A stretch of DNA of 43,514 nt from an uncultured Succinivibrio sp. (GCA_902785325.1 CACZXZ010000013.1:1-43514); one strand, 5' to 3'; positions 1 through 9,350 are shown, counted from the stretch's first letter. The notes: a model not told the origin generated them from the sequence alone. Translations and numbers: made by a program.

Positions 1-12
1 CAGTCAACTTCC

Positions 13-59
13 TAGATCATAAATAACTAGTTGGTCTTACGCCACCCATTTATGATCTA
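13..59. repeat. 11-bp perfect inverted repeat, 25-nt loop
   Basis: The arm at 13-23 (tagatcataaa) is the exact reverse complement of 49-59. The loop contains the palindrome aactagtt at 25-32. It lies beyond the 3' end of the broken sugar-porter remnant. No T-run follows on either strand, so it is not an obvious terminator. Its role is unknown; it could be an element end or a processing hairpin. Confidence 0.5.
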
Positions 60-60
60 T

Positions 61-90
61 CCCCGTGTATACTCTACATTATGCATGGGG
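61..90. repeat. 10-bp hairpin next to the preceding repeat
   Basis: The arm ccccgtgtat (61-70) pairs with atgcatgggg (81-90) through eight Watson-Crick and two G-U pairs around a 10-nt loop. It begins one base after the previous inverted repeat ends and stops just short of the remnant's stop codon at 93-95. No U-tract follows. The function is not recognised. Confidence 0.4.
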
Positions 91-92
91 AT

Positions 93-443
93 TTAGGTAT
101 ATAGGTTTTCTTTTGCGGTTTCATAAGCTTTATTTGCGTTTTTAGCATCTTCTATGGTGAAGTAAGCAGTTCCTTTTTGAATGTCGATTAGGTGATTTGC
201 TGAATTTACGGTATCGATTGCTGAAGAAACGACTTTTAATTCTGAGTAGTGGAAGAAAGAGTAGGTGCAAACACTCAAAGAGATGATGTAGCCTATACAA
301 CCTATGATAAGAAGCGTCTTTCTGCCTAATTTATCAATAAGTCTAATACCAATAAAGGTTGCAATAAAGTTGGTGATGCCAAGTGAGATAGAAGCTGCTA
401 AAGGATCTTCCATACCTGCTAAGGCTAGTAATCTTGGATCAAA
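93..443 (-). pseudogene. Remnant of an MFS sugar porter, both ends missing
   Basis: The minus-strand frame is open from a stop at 444-446 to a TAA at 93-95, about 116 codons. It carries a sugar-porter segment: PRLLALAGM (as in the XylE-type APxxF..AG region), one membrane helix, the loop signature DKLGRK, and another helix. It then enters a soluble stretch like the insert some sugar porters have between helices 9 and 10. A complete porter needs about 450 residues and 12 helices, so both the first half and helices 10-12 are missing. The first ATG (411-413) lies inside conserved sequence and is not a natural start. The break falls at the ribosome binding site of the divergent fructokinase, which suggests a deletion or rearrangement there. 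The family assignment is fairly sure; the substrate is unknown. Confidence 0.7.
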
Positions 444-457
444 TTAAGGTGATTATT

Positions 458-1351
458 ATGTTAAATTTCGATAAATTTAAACAAAAAACAATAAAATGTG
501 CAGGTCTCGGTGAAGTTTTATTTGATGTTTTTGAGTCTGGTCCAAAAATAGGCGGTGCTCCTGCCAATTTTGCTTACCACTGTAAACAAAATGGCTTAGA
601 TGCCATAACGATTAGTTCTGTGGGAAAAGACGAATTAGGTTTTAAAGCGAGAAATTTACTTGCAAATCGATTTCTTCCTGCTTTGCTTATAGAAAGCAAT
701 AAAGCTACAGGATGTGTACATATTAAAGTGGACTGTAATGGAGTTCCTTCATATAATTTTGATGAAAATACAGCCTTTGATAACATCCATTTTACAGATG
801 ATCTTAATGAAATTGCTCATAAACTGGATATGGTGTGTTTTGGCTCATTAGCACAAAGAAATAATGTTTCTCACCAAACTATTATGAAAGTGCTAGATAC
901 TTTGTCTCAAGATGCTATCAAGGTATTTGATGTAAATTTAAGAGCAAACTTTTATTCAAAGGAGGTAATTCTCTCCTCTTTACAAAGAACTAATATCTTT
1001 AAATGCAATGAAGACGAATTACCAATTCTTTGTAACTTACTAGGTGTTAAAGGCAATACTTGCAAAGACTTTTACGCCTATCTTAAAACTCAAGGTATTG
1101 ATTGCTTTATCTTTACACAAGGTTCTGTTCAAAGTACGGTTTTTCTAAATGATGAAATTTCAAGTTTACCAACGCCTAAAGTAAAAGTAGTCGACACTGT
1201 AGGTGCTGGAGATGCTTTTACAGCAACTATAGTAAGTAAACTTATGCAAGGAGAGAGTTTGACAAGTGCTCATCAAAAAGCTGTGAAATATGCTGCATAT
1301 GTATGCACTCAAAGTGGAGCTATGCCAGATATTCCAAGCTCTTACTTGTAA
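458..1351 (+). CDS. Fructokinase-like PfkB-family sugar kinase
   Basis: The protein is 297 residues, normal for ribokinase/PfkB kinases, which phosphorylate a sugar with ATP in the cytoplasm. Signature 1 is seen as GGAPANFA at residues 32-39, typical of fructokinases. Signature 2 is DTVGAGDAF at 246-254, with D252 as the likely catalytic base. The start chosen is ATG 458, six bases after AAGGTG (446-451); an in-frame TTG at 434 has no such site. The remains of a sugar porter lie directly upstream on the other strand and a sugar-binding protein gene follows, so a sugar-uptake role is likely. Fructose is the likeliest substrate but is inferred from the family. No promoter is obvious between this gene and the broken porter. 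Confidence 0.85.
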   Translation: MLNFDKFKQKTIKCAGLGEVLFDVFESGPKIGGAPANFAYHCKQNGLDAITISSVGKDELGFKARNLLANRFLPALLIESNKATGCVHIKVDCNGVPSYNFDENTAFDNIHFTDDLNEIAHKLDMVCFGSLAQRNNVSHQTIMKVLDTLSQDAIKVFDVNLRANFYSKEVILSSLQRTNIFKCNEDELPILCNLLGVKGNTCKDFYAYLKTQGIDCFIFTQGSVQSTVFLNDEISSLPTPKVKVVDTVGAGDAFTATIVSKLMQGESLTSAHQKAVKYAAYVCTQSGAMPDIPSSYL

Positions 1352-1399
1352 ATATTTTTTTTATTTTGTGAGATAAGTCCAAAGTAAAAATTGCAAATG

Positions 1400-1428
1400 T
1401 TAGCCTTGCAACAATAAATCAAGGCTAA
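1400..1428. repeat. 9-bp perfect inverted repeat before the solute-binding gene
   Basis: ttagccttg (1400-1408) and caaggctaa (1420-1428) are exact reverse complements around 11 bases. The repeat lies just upstream of a TATACT -10-like hexamer (1435-1440). It could be an operator at that promoter or a weak terminator of the kinase gene; only a short T-stretch follows. Confidence 0.45.
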
Positions 1429-1471
1429 TTTCAGTATACTCTCACGAAAAAAAATACGCTGGTGTGAGAGC

Positions 1472-2716
1472 ATGTCATTTTTTAAAAGCATACTGATATT
1501 TATATTTGCATTTGTATTCCTTTCAAGCAAAGCCTTTTGCCAAGAGTTAGTAGTTTGGGAAGATACCGATAAAGGCATTGGTCTTAAAAGGGCAGCAGAG
1601 GACTTTACTAGTCTTACTGGTGTAAAAGTAAAGATTATTGAGTTTAGATATATTTATGCACTAGAAAGATTGAGATTAGATGGTCCTGCTGGCACTGGTC
1701 CTGATTTATTTTTATTACCTTCAGATTTACTAGGCTCTGCTGTAGCACAAGGCATGATAAGCCCTGTTTACTACACTCCAAAAGAGCGTTCAATTTATCT
1801 TAATAAAGCACTAGAGGCTGCAAGCTATCGTTATGAAAACTACATGGTGCCAAAGTGCATTGAAACCGTTGCTGTTTTCTACAATAAAAAATTTTTACCA
1901 AAACCACTTAGAACCTTACAAGCATATTTTGATTTCTCAGTGGAATCTAAGAAATTAGATCAATATGGTTTACTTGCAAAATTTGATGATCTCTATTATG
2001 CCTATCCAGTACTAAAACCATATGGCGCTTACATCTTTGCTAAGACTAGCGTTCCAAAAGGTGGTAATGAATTTTACTATGATACTTCCGACATTGGTTT
2101 AAATAACAAAGGCGCAGTGGAGGCAATTAAGTTATTAAAGACTTTCTATGATGAAGATCTTTTCCCATCAGGTATTGAAGGAAGGGGAGCTTTAAATTCT
2201 GTTAAAGATCTCTTTATCAAGCAAAAAGCCTGTGCCGCCATATTAGGTACCTGGGATTTAGCAGATGTTTTAAAATCCAATCTTAAAGTGGGAATTACTA
2301 CCTTACCATTTTTACCAAATGGCTTTAAAATGCGCCCATTTTTAGGTATTCGTGGTTATGTAATTTCGCGTTGGACTAATAAGTACGAGTTAGCTTTAAA
2401 ATTTGCCAAATTTGCAACTCAAGACAAGTATGCTGAGGATAGATTTAATATTACATATGAATTGCCTGCAACCACAGAAGCTTTAAATGAGGATGCAATT
2501 AGAAATAATGAATTTGCTAAAGCCTTCATTGTTGAAAGTCACAATGCTCAGTTAATGCCATCAGATCCTGCTACAAGAGAAGTTTGGATCCCTTATGCCG
2601 AGAAACTACACGAGATCTATTCGGGTCACGTACCAGTTACTTTAGGCTTAAATGAAGCTGTAGAAGAAATTAAAAAGAACATTGAAAAACAAACTTCAGC
2701 ACCTAGGTTAGATTAA
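1472..2716 (+). CDS. Periplasmic extracellular solute-binding protein, MalE-like (family 1)
   Basis: The protein is 414 residues. A signal peptide is clear: a short basic start, a hydrophobic stretch to about residue 19, then a probable cut near SKAFCQ. The mature part begins with ELVVWEDTDKG, typical of maltose/sugar-binding proteins, and continues with family-1 features such as GPDLFLLP and KACAAILGTWDL. Such proteins deliver a sugar to an ABC permease, but no malF/malG or ATPase gene is near, so it is an orphan here. The start has only a weak ribosome site (gtgagag), and that site is the right arm of a 7-bp inverted repeat (1439-1445 with 1464-1470) that could fold over it. The ligand cannot be told from the sequence. 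Confidence 0.8.
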   Translation: MSFFKSILIFIFAFVFLSSKAFCQELVVWEDTDKGIGLKRAAEDFTSLTGVKVKIIEFRYIYALERLRLDGPAGTGPDLFLLPSDLLGSAVAQGMISPVYYTPKERSIYLNKALEAASYRYENYMVPKCIETVAVFYNKKFLPKPLRTLQAYFDFSVESKKLDQYGLLAKFDDLYYAYPVLKPYGAYIFAKTSVPKGGNEFYYDTSDIGLNNKGAVEAIKLLKTFYDEDLFPSGIEGRGALNSVKDLFIKQKACAAILGTWDLADVLKSNLKVGITTLPFLPNGFKMRPFLGIRGYVISRWTNKYELALKFAKFATQDKYAEDRFNITYELPATTEALNEDAIRNNEFAKAFIVESHNAQLMPSDPATREVWIPYAEKLHEIYSGHVPVTLGLNEAVEEIKKNIEKQTSAPRLD

Positions 2717-2770
2717 GCTGAAGTAATCCTGCTAATTTTGCGCAAAAGAAGCGCAATATTTGTAGAATTT

Positions 2771-2800
2771 TGGACAATTAGTCAAAAATGTTGCTAAAAT
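2771..2800 (+). promoter_or_regulatory. Probable hfq promoter
   Basis: TGGACA (2771-2776) is followed after 18 bp by TAAAAT (2795-2800). TGC directly before TAAAAT makes an extended -10. This would give a leader of about 130 nt ahead of hfq. Assigned by eye only. Confidence 0.45.
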
Positions 2801-2934
2801 AGTTTTGTTTCCAATTAATAGGAAACATTTTTGTAGAAATTTGTTTTTTGCATATGTAAAAAAGCCTTCATAAAGAAAGAGGAAAATTTACATAAGGCAG
2901 TCCACATAAAATAACGATAATTAAGGACAGTATC

Positions 2935-3198
2935 ATGGCTAAGCTTCAGTCACTTCAAGATCCGTTTTTAAATGCTTTACGTAAGGAGCATATTGTTGTA
3001 TCAATTTATCTTGTAAATGGTATTAAGTTACAAGGCCAGATTGAGTCTTTTGATCAGTTCGTTGTATTGTTAAAGAACCAAGTAAGTCAGATGGTTTATA
3101 AGCATGCAATTTCTACTATTGTTCCAGCACGTGCTGTAACAATTCCAACAGAAGAAACTGAAGAGCAACAAGAAGCAACACCTGCTGCCGCAGAATAA
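2935..3198 (+). CDS. hfq: RNA chaperone Hfq
   Basis: The protein is 87 residues. The Sm-like core is nearly identical to the E. coli protein, including [12 protein letters not shown], the Sm1 stretch [15 protein letters not shown] and the Sm2 motif YKHAIST. Hfq forms a hexamer that pairs small RNAs with mRNAs and protects RNA. The acidic C-terminal tail is short (about 20 residues, many Glu and Thr) compared with E. coli's 102-residue protein. AAGGACA lies eight bases before the ATG. The usual upstream neighbour miaA is absent, while the downstream neighbour hflX is conserved 25 bases away. Confidence 0.97.
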   Translation: MAKLQSLQDPFLNALRKEHIVVSIYLVNGIKLQGQIESFDQFVVLLKNQVSQMVYKHAISTIVPARAVTIPTEETEEQQEATPAAAE

Positions 3199-3223
3199 TC
3201 AGTGAGTTTGAGATAATAAACTA

Positions 3224-4567
3224 ATGCCATCATCAGAGTTTGAGTCTTTAGGCTCAACGCTTTTAGTGCATGTTGAGTTACCTCAGCTACAATCACAAGA
3301 AGACTTAAAAGAGCTACAACTCCTAGCAGAATCAGGCGGAGGAGAGGTAGCTTATTGTGTTTGCTGTAAACGCGAAACCCCCGATCCGAGTACTTTTATA
3401 GGCTCTGGCAAAGTAGTAGAAGTTGCCGATGCTGTAAAAGCCTATGACGTACAAACTGTAATCTTCAACAACAAGTTAACCCCTGCTCAAGAGCGTAACC
3501 TTGAAAAAGCCTTTGGCGTAAGAGTAATGGATAGAGTAGCCCTTATTCTTACAATCTTTGCTCAAAGAGCTAGAACTTACGAAGGTAAACTTCAAGTTGA
3601 ACTTGCGCAATTACAGTATGAACAAGCAAGACTAGTGCGTGGCTGGACTCACCTTGAAAGACAAAAAGGTGGTTTTGGTCTACGTGGTGGTCCTGGAGAA
3701 ACTCAGATTGAGTTAGACAGACGTGCCTTACGTGAAAGAATAAGTGCTATCAAAAAAGATCTTGAGGTAGTAGCGTCTCGTCGCGAGCAAAACCGCAGTA
3801 AGCGCAAGAAGAACTCTGTTCCTGTAGTTTCTTTTGTAGGTTACACTAACGCAGGTAAGTCTACCTTATTTAATCTTTTAACTAAAGCAGACGTGTATGC
3901 AGCTAATCAGCTATTTGCAACACTAGATCCTACCTTGCGAACCATCCAAATACCAGTTATTGGTAAAGCTGTGTTTGCAGATACTGTAGGTTTTATAAGA
4001 CACTTACCTCATGATTTAGTGGCTGCTTTTAGAGGCACTCTAGAAGAGACTAGACAGGCGGATTTATTGCTCCATATTGTAGATTGCTCTGATGAGCATA
4101 AAGAGGCTAATATCGAGGCTGTAAATGCCGTGTTAGAGCAAGTTGGTGCTCAAGATATTAAGACTTTAATTGTCTACAATAAAGCTGATTTAGTACCAGA
4201 TTCACCAAATGAAATTATCAGAGATGAAAACGGTAAAGCTATCCGTGTATATGTTAGCGCCTTAACATCTTTTGGAATTGATAATTTATTGCAAGCAGTA
4301 AGTGAATTATTGTCTGATAATTTATGTTCATTTACTGTTAAGATAGATGGTAAACATGGCAAATTAAGAAGCTTGCTTTATGCTAGCAAAGCTGTCGAAA
4401 AAGAATCCTATGCTGACGACGGTTCTTGCTTGTTGCAAATTAAGTTAACCGCTGTCGATGCTGCCATTATAGATAGTAAAACCCAAGGTCAATTATCCCA
4501 AACTTGTACTAGTGAAGATAAGCCTTGGATCCAAAGTACAGAATTTGATTTTAACAGTGTAGATTAG
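3224..4567 (+). CDS. hflX: Ribosome-associated GTPase HflX
   Basis: The protein is 447 residues. The N-terminal HflX domain contains the glycine-rich GFGLRGGPGETQ linker. The G domain has G1 GYTNAGKST at about 205-213, G3 DTVGF and G4 NKAD. HflX binds 50S and 70S ribosomes and helps split stalled ones. The C-terminal part after the G domain is long and less conserved. It lies between hfq and hflK as in other gammaproteobacteria, four bases before hflK, so the genes are probably cotranscribed. The ribosome site before the ATG is weak. Confidence 0.96.
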   Translation: MPSSEFESLGSTLLVHVELPQLQSQEDLKELQLLAESGGGEVAYCVCCKRETPDPSTFIGSGKVVEVADAVKAYDVQTVIFNNKLTPAQERNLEKAFGVRVMDRVALILTIFAQRARTYEGKLQVELAQLQYEQARLVRGWTHLERQKGGFGLRGGPGETQIELDRRALRERISAIKKDLEVVASRREQNRSKRKKNSVPVVSFVGYTNAGKSTLFNLLTKADVYAANQLFATLDPTLRTIQIPVIGKAVFADTVGFIRHLPHDLVAAFRGTLEETRQADLLLHIVDCSDEHKEANIEAVNAVLEQVGAQDIKTLIVYNKADLVPDSPNEIIRDENGKAIRVYVSALTSFGIDNLLQAVSELLSDNLCSFTVKIDGKHGKLRSLLYASKAVEKESYADDGSCLLQIKLTAVDAAIIDSKTQGQLSQTCTSEDKPWIQSTEFDFNSVD

Positions 4568-4571
4568 AGAT

Positions 4572-5801
4572 ATGGAAAATAATAAAGATCTTATGGGGTG
4601 GAATGCTCCTGGTCAAAATGATCCTCAAGATGACGGTAGACGTGATCAACCATCAGATCCTTGGGGTAGAACTACTCGTAAACAAGAAAGCGATCCTATT
4701 GGTGCTTTATTAAAGCTACTAAAGGATTTCTTTGGTGGTTCAAAAAATGGTAGTAAAAAGCAAGGCTCTAAAAAGGGTAGTAATACCATTACTCTTATTT
4801 TAGTTGCTTTGTTAGGTATCTACATTTATTCAGGCTTTTACACTGTAAAAGAAGCTGAAAAAGGTGTAGTACTACGCTTTGGTAAGATGTACTCCGTTGA
4901 GGATTCTGGCTTACGCTGGAAATTTACTGGTATTGATACTGTAAATGTTATCGATATTGAGCAAGTTCGTTCCATTCAGTCCTCAGGTACTATGCTTACA
5001 GAGGATGAGAACGTAGTTATTGTGGAAATGGATGTACAGTATCGTATTTCCGATCCTTTCAAATACTTATATTCTGTAGTAAATCCTGATAACACACTTC
5101 TTGAAGCTACTGATAGTGCTTTGCGCTATGTAGTAGGTCATACTCTAATGGATGATATTCTAACTTCAGGTCGTGAAATGGTTCGTCAAAACACTCGTGA
5201 GTTATTAACCTCAATTATCGAACCATATAACACAGGCCTTACTATCGTAGATGTTAACTTCCTACCAGCTAGAGCTCCTGATCAAGTAAAAGAAGCTTTT
5301 GATGATGCTATTGCTGCTCAAGAAGACGAGCAAAGATACAAGAGAGAAGCTGAAGCTTATGCTAATGAAGTATTACCAAAAGCTGAAGGTCAAGTACAAC
5401 GTATCAAGCAAGAAGCTGAAGGTTATAGATCACAAGTAGTTCTAAAGGCTAAAGGTGAGGTTGCACGATTTGAAAAGGTATTACCTGAGTATAATGCAGC
5501 TCCTGAAATTACTAGAACTCGTATCTACTTAGAAACTATGCAGGAAGTATTAGGTAAATCTCAAAAGATTATTTTAGATGTGCCTAAGGGTAGTAATCCT
5601 GTTTTATACCTACCAGTACCTGAAAAAAGAGTTAAATCAAATGTAGGTTCAACTGTTGAAGCAGGTAAAGTAGAAAACAATAAAAATGTAACTCCAGCTA
5701 CTAACAACTATCAAGATAATGCAACAAGAACAGACTCTTATCCACCATTATCAAGTAGTAACCAAAACAATTATGGCACTGTAACTAGGAGGGTAAGATA
5801 A
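4572..5801 (+). CDS. hflK: HflK, subunit of the FtsH-modulating HflKC complex
   Basis: The protein is 409 residues. The N-terminus is soluble, Gly/Asp/Lys-rich and has the typical start with WN and PG. One membrane helix follows at about 72-90, then a stomatin/prohibitin (SPFH) domain with the KEAEKGVVLRFGK motif, a long charged helical region around 250-300, and an Asn/Thr-rich tail. With HflC it forms a large periplasm-facing cage around the membrane protease FtsH. The stop overlaps the hflC start by one base (TAATG), indicating translational coupling. Confidence 0.95.
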   Translation: MENNKDLMGWNAPGQNDPQDDGRRDQPSDPWGRTTRKQESDPIGALLKLLKDFFGGSKNGSKKQGSKKGSNTITLILVALLGIYIYSGFYTVKEAEKGVVLRFGKMYSVEDSGLRWKFTGIDTVNVIDIEQVRSIQSSGTMLTEDENVVIVEMDVQYRISDPFKYLYSVVNPDNTLLEATDSALRYVVGHTLMDDILTSGREMVRQNTRELLTSIIEPYNTGLTIVDVNFLPARAPDQVKEAFDDAIAAQEDEQRYKREAEAYANEVLPKAEGQVQRIKQEAEGYRSQVVLKAKGEVARFEKVLPEYNAAPEITRTRIYLETMQEVLGKSQKIILDVPKGSNPVLYLPVPEKRVKSNVGSTVEAGKVENNKNVTPATNNYQDNATRTDSYPPLSSSNQNNYGTVTRRVR

Positions 5802-6790
5802 TGAATAAGAGCCTATTTAATCTTGCGTTAGTACTATTAGTAGTAATTGGTTTTGTGCTCTTTAATAGTACTTATATCGTCTACGAAGGTTCACAAGGCA
5901 TTGTTACTAGATTTGGTAAAGTGGTACGTGACAGTGACGGTAAGTTAAACATTGTAGAGCCAGGCTTACACTTTAAAGCTCCATTTATTGATAAAGTAAA
6001 AGCTTTAGATGTTCGTATTCAAACCATTAGCTCTTCAGCTGATAGATTTGTTACCTCCGAGAAAAAAGACGTTATCATCGACTCTTATGTAAAGTGGCAA
6101 ATTCTAGATGGCGCAACTTATTACTTAACTACTGCAGGTGGTAATAAGATGCAAGCAGAGGAATTGTTAAGAAGAAGAATTAACAACTCACTACGTAGTC
6201 AAATTGGTCGTTTAACCATTCATGAGATTGTATCAGGTCAGGATGGCTCAAAGATTGATAGTGAGGATAGTGGTTTTGATTCTGTAGCTGAAACCTCTGA
6301 AGCACTAAGCTCTGCAAGTAAAAGTAAGCGTGATCAAGTAATGCAAAATGCTTTACGTGATATTGGTGATTCAGCTAAAGCTTTAGGTATTAAGATTGTG
6401 GATGTGCGTATTAAGCAAATCAATCTACCACCTGAGGTTTCAAACTCTATTTACCAGCGTATGAGAGCTGAGCGTGATGCTGTAGCTAAGTTACACCGTT
6501 CTCAAGGTAGAAAAGATGCTGAAGCTATCAAAGCTCAAGCTGATAGAGAGGTGGTAGTTAAGATTGCTGAAGCTGAGAGATTAGGTCGTACCATTAAAGG
6601 TGAAGGCGATGCTCAAGCTACTAAGATCTACGCAGATGCTTACAAACAAAATCCAAAATTGTTTGAGTTCTTGCGTTCAATGGATGCTTACAAAAACTCC
6701 ATGTCATCTGGCGATGACTTGTTAGTGTTAGAGCCAAATACAGAATTTTTTAAATTCTTTAATAATGACAATGGCTCAAATAACCCATAA
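5801..6790 (+). CDS. hflC: HflC, subunit of the FtsH-modulating HflKC complex
   Basis: The protein is 329 residues with an N-terminal membrane helix (about residues 5-22) followed by an SPFH domain beginning YEGSQGIVTRFGK. A conserved VDVRIKQINLP stretch and an Ala/Glu-rich helix follow. A Ser/Asp-rich insertion at about 148-180 interrupts the SPFH domain, similar in place to that of E. coli HflC. The ATG shares its A with the hflK stop, and GGAGGG lies just upstream inside hflK. purA follows after 60 bases. Confidence 0.95.
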   Translation: MNKSLFNLALVLLVVIGFVLFNSTYIVYEGSQGIVTRFGKVVRDSDGKLNIVEPGLHFKAPFIDKVKALDVRIQTISSSADRFVTSEKKDVIIDSYVKWQILDGATYYLTTAGGNKMQAEELLRRRINNSLRSQIGRLTIHEIVSGQDGSKIDSEDSGFDSVAETSEALSSASKSKRDQVMQNALRDIGDSAKALGIKIVDVRIKQINLPPEVSNSIYQRMRAERDAVAKLHRSQGRKDAEAIKAQADREVVVKIAEAERLGRTIKGEGDAQATKIYADAYKQNPKLFEFLRSMDAYKNSMSSGDDLLVLEPNTEFFKFFNNDNGSNNP

Positions 6791-6795
6791 TTTTG

Positions 6796-6801
6796 TATAA
6801 T
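6796..6801 (+). promoter_or_regulatory. Possible purA -10 element
   Basis: A perfect TATAAT lies six bases after the hflC stop and about 50 bases before purA. No good -35 hexamer stands at the right distance, so it may be a weak or regulated internal promoter, or chance in AT-rich DNA. Confidence 0.3.
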
Positions 6802-6850
6802 ATCCGTTTGGTGAATTTTTTAAGCCTAATTCTCAAAGAGGAATTTGTAA

Positions 6851-8152
6851 ATGCCTAATAATGTGATTGTGCTAGGAACACAATGGGGCGACGAAGGTAA
6901 AGGTAAAGTCGCTGATTTATTAACTTCAAAGGCTAATATTGTTGTACGTAGCCAGGGTGGTAACAATGCTGGTCACACCCTAGTGGTTGGCGACAAGAAA
7001 GTTGTAGTACGTTTAGTACCATCAGGAATTCTACACAAGGATTGCTTATGTTTAATAGGCTCTGGTGTAGTAGTAAATCCAGGTGCACTCTTTGAGGAAA
7101 TTGAAGAATTAAATCGTGCTGGTGTTGAGAGTGTAGAGCAACGCATCAAAGTATCAGGTGCTAGTGCTTTATTACTACCTATTCACCCAGCAATTGACCG
7201 TGGTGCTGAAAAACTACGTGGTAAGAATGCTATTGGTACCACAGGTCGTGGTATCGGTCCTTGCTATGAGGATAAGGTAGCACGTCGTGGTGTTCGTGTA
7301 GGCGATCTATACGACATGGAAGACTTTAAGGTACGTCTAAAGAGCTTATTAGACTACAGAAACTTTATGCTTAAAAACTACTACAACGAGCCTGAGGTTT
7401 CTTATGAGTCAGTTTTAGAGTACATCATGTCAATTCGTGACCGTTTATTAGCTATGGTAGCTGATGTATCAGAGATCTTAGCTGAAGGTCGCAAGAACAA
7501 TAAGAAGATCTTATTTGAAGGCGCACAAGGTACCTTCCTAGATATCGATTATGGTACTTACCCATATGTAACCTCCTCAAACACTGTAGCAGGTGGCTGT
7601 GTAACAGGTTCAGGTGCAGGTCCATTAGATATTGATTATGTATTAGGTATTGCAAAAGTTTACACCACTCGTGTAGGTGGCGGTCCATACCCAACAGAGT
7701 TAAATGACGAAGTTGGTGAAGGCATCAGAAAGCGTGGTGCTGAGTTCGGTGCTGTAACTGGTCGTCCACGTCGTACAGGTTGGTATGATGCAGTTGCAAT
7801 GCGCAGAGCTGTAACCATCAACTCTTTAACTGGTTTAGCTTTAATGAAGTTAGACGTATTAGATGGTATGGATGAGGTTAAGATCTGTACTGCTTATAAG
7901 ATGAAAGACGGTCAGATTAAGCAATTACCACCATTATCAGCTCACGAATACGAAGGCATTACTCCTGTATATGAGACTATGCCAGGTTGGAGTGAGTCAA
8001 CCTTTGGTGTAACTAAGTGGGAAGACTTACCACTAAATGCTAGAAACTACATCAAGCGTTTAGAGGAGTTATCAGGTGCTAAGGTTGCTATCCTATCAAC
8101 TGGCCCTGAGCGCGATCAGACCATTTATTTAGACGATCCATTTGCTAACTAA
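6851..8152 (+). CDS. purA: Adenylosuccinate synthetase
   Basis: The protein is 433 residues, the usual length. It joins IMP and aspartate using GTP, the first step from IMP to AMP. The N-terminal P-loop-like motif [11 protein letters not shown] is seen at 9-19, then NAGHT, the IMP-binding GTTGRGIGP stretch, and the [12 protein letters not shown] signature at about 299-310. AAAGAGG sits at a good distance before the ATG. It follows hflC as in E. coli, without the small yjeT gene between. A bidirectional terminator lies just downstream. Confidence 0.97.
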   Translation: MPNNVIVLGTQWGDEGKGKVADLLTSKANIVVRSQGGNNAGHTLVVGDKKVVVRLVPSGILHKDCLCLIGSGVVVNPGALFEEIEELNRAGVESVEQRIKVSGASALLLPIHPAIDRGAEKLRGKNAIGTTGRGIGPCYEDKVARRGVRVGDLYDMEDFKVRLKSLLDYRNFMLKNYYNEPEVSYESVLEYIMSIRDRLLAMVADVSEILAEGRKNNKKILFEGAQGTFLDIDYGTYPYVTSSNTVAGGCVTGSGAGPLDIDYVLGIAKVYTTRVGGGPYPTELNDEVGEGIRKRGAEFGAVTGRPRRTGWYDAVAMRRAVTINSLTGLALMKLDVLDGMDEVKICTAYKMKDGQIKQLPPLSAHEYEGITPVYETMPGWSESTFGVTKWEDLPLNARNYIKRLEELSGAKVAILSTGPERDQTIYLDDPFAN

Positions 8153-8171
8153 TAAGCAAATATGATGGAAT

Positions 8172-8203
8172 AAAAAAAAGGAGCTTTAAGCTCCTTTTTT
8201 TAT
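8172..8203. terminator. Bidirectional terminator between purA and ispB
   Basis: A run of eight A, stem GGAGC/GCTCC (8180-8184 and 8190-8194), and seven T form a hairpin with U-tracts in both directions. It sits between the convergent purA and ispB genes, and can serve both. Confidence 0.85.
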
Positions 8204-8215
8204 TGTGAGAAAAGT

Positions 8216-9178
8216 TTAGTTGTCTCTTTTTACAGCATGATCTGCAAGATCGCAAAGCATCTGTACATATTCACTTTGCTTTAAGCATTTCAAACTATCT
8301 TTAGCTTTAGTTGCAGCATTAATTGCAAACTCATAAGCTTTTTCAATGGCATTACTTTTCTTAATGCAGTCTAGTACGATATCAAGTTTATTGTGCTCAA
8401 TAGCATCTTTAAGTAGAGCATGGTCAATGCAAGGATCTTCAAGAGCATAAATTAAAGGAAGAGTAATTCTGCCATCAAAGAGATCTTCACCTACAGGTTT
8501 ACCTAGTTTGTCTTTGTCTGAGGTGTAATCTAGGATGTCGTCTGCAACTTGGAAGGCAATACCTAATTGTTTACCATATTCTTTTAAAGCAGTAACTTCC
8601 TCATTAGTACTATCTGTCAAGATAGCAACTCCTGAGGTAGTAAGTTCAAATAAGGCACCAGTCTTACAATAGATAGTCTCTAAGTAATCCTCAATAGAGA
8701 TATCTATTTTGCCTTGATTCTCAAGTTGATTGATTTCACCACTTACTAAAGCAGATAAAGTGTTACTTACATCTTTATATAGTTGAGGTTTGTCTACATC
8801 GTGAAGACACATGAAACATTTAGTAAAAAGGTAATCACCAGCTAAAACTGCAGCATGGTTTCCATCAGTATTATTAAGAGTTTCTTTTCCACGTCTGCAA
8901 TCTGCTTTATCGATGACATCGTCATGAACTAGGGTTGCGGTATGTAAAAGCTCTGTGGCTGCTGCAAAATTTAAAGCTCTTTTATAGAACTCTTTTTTAT
9001 TTAGAGCGTGGTAGGCTAAGATTGCAAGTTTTGGTCTTATTCTCTTGCCACCTGCCTTAACAACACGTAGGCACATGTCGTTAATATTGCTCTCAAGATA
9101 TGATCCAGTAAGTAAGTTTGATAAAATTTCTTCTACTTTTTCTAAATCTTGAGCTATGTTTTCTAATTGATTCTTCAT
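8216..9178 (-). CDS. ispB: Octaprenyl (polyprenyl) diphosphate synthase
   Basis: The protein is 320 residues. It extends farnesyl diphosphate with isopentenyl diphosphate to make the long side chain of quinones. The first aspartate-rich motif is in LVHDDVIDKADCRRG at about 88-102, and the second in VADDILDYTSDKDKLGKP near 216-233; GGKRIRP is also present. It is divergent from rplU, the conserved gammaproteobacterial order. The exact chain length made cannot be read from the sequence. Confidence 0.92.
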   Translation of the reverse strand: MKNQLENIAQDLEKVEEILSNLLTGSYLESNINDMCLRVVKAGGKRIRPKLAILAYHALNKKEFYKRALNFAAATELLHTATLVHDDVIDKADCRRGKETLNNTDGNHAAVLAGDYLFTKCFMCLHDVDKPQLYKDVSNTLSALVSGEINQLENQGKIDISIEDYLETIYCKTGALFELTTSGVAILTDSTNEEVTALKEYGKQLGIAFQVADDILDYTSDKDKLGKPVGEDLFDGRITLPLIYALEDPCIDHALLKDAIEHNKLDIVLDCIKKSNAIEKAYEFAINAATKAKDSLKCLKQSEYVQMLCDLADHAVKRDN

Positions 9179-9350
9179 GATTACTCTCTACAGTGATAAG
9201 TAATTGTAACATTTAAAGAGTAATTAATGATGAATTTAAGCCTTGAAATTAATATTAATAACATATAAAATCATTTCGCATTTTTTAGAGGGCGTTTATT
9301 AATTTAGAAAATGCAGCATACAGAAAAATAGTAAGTCTTTGAGAAAAGAC

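Noticed and set aside
7452-7694. Minus-strand ORF inside purA
   Set aside because: It is the opposite strand of conserved purA sequence, rich in His, Leu and Arg as such shadow frames are.
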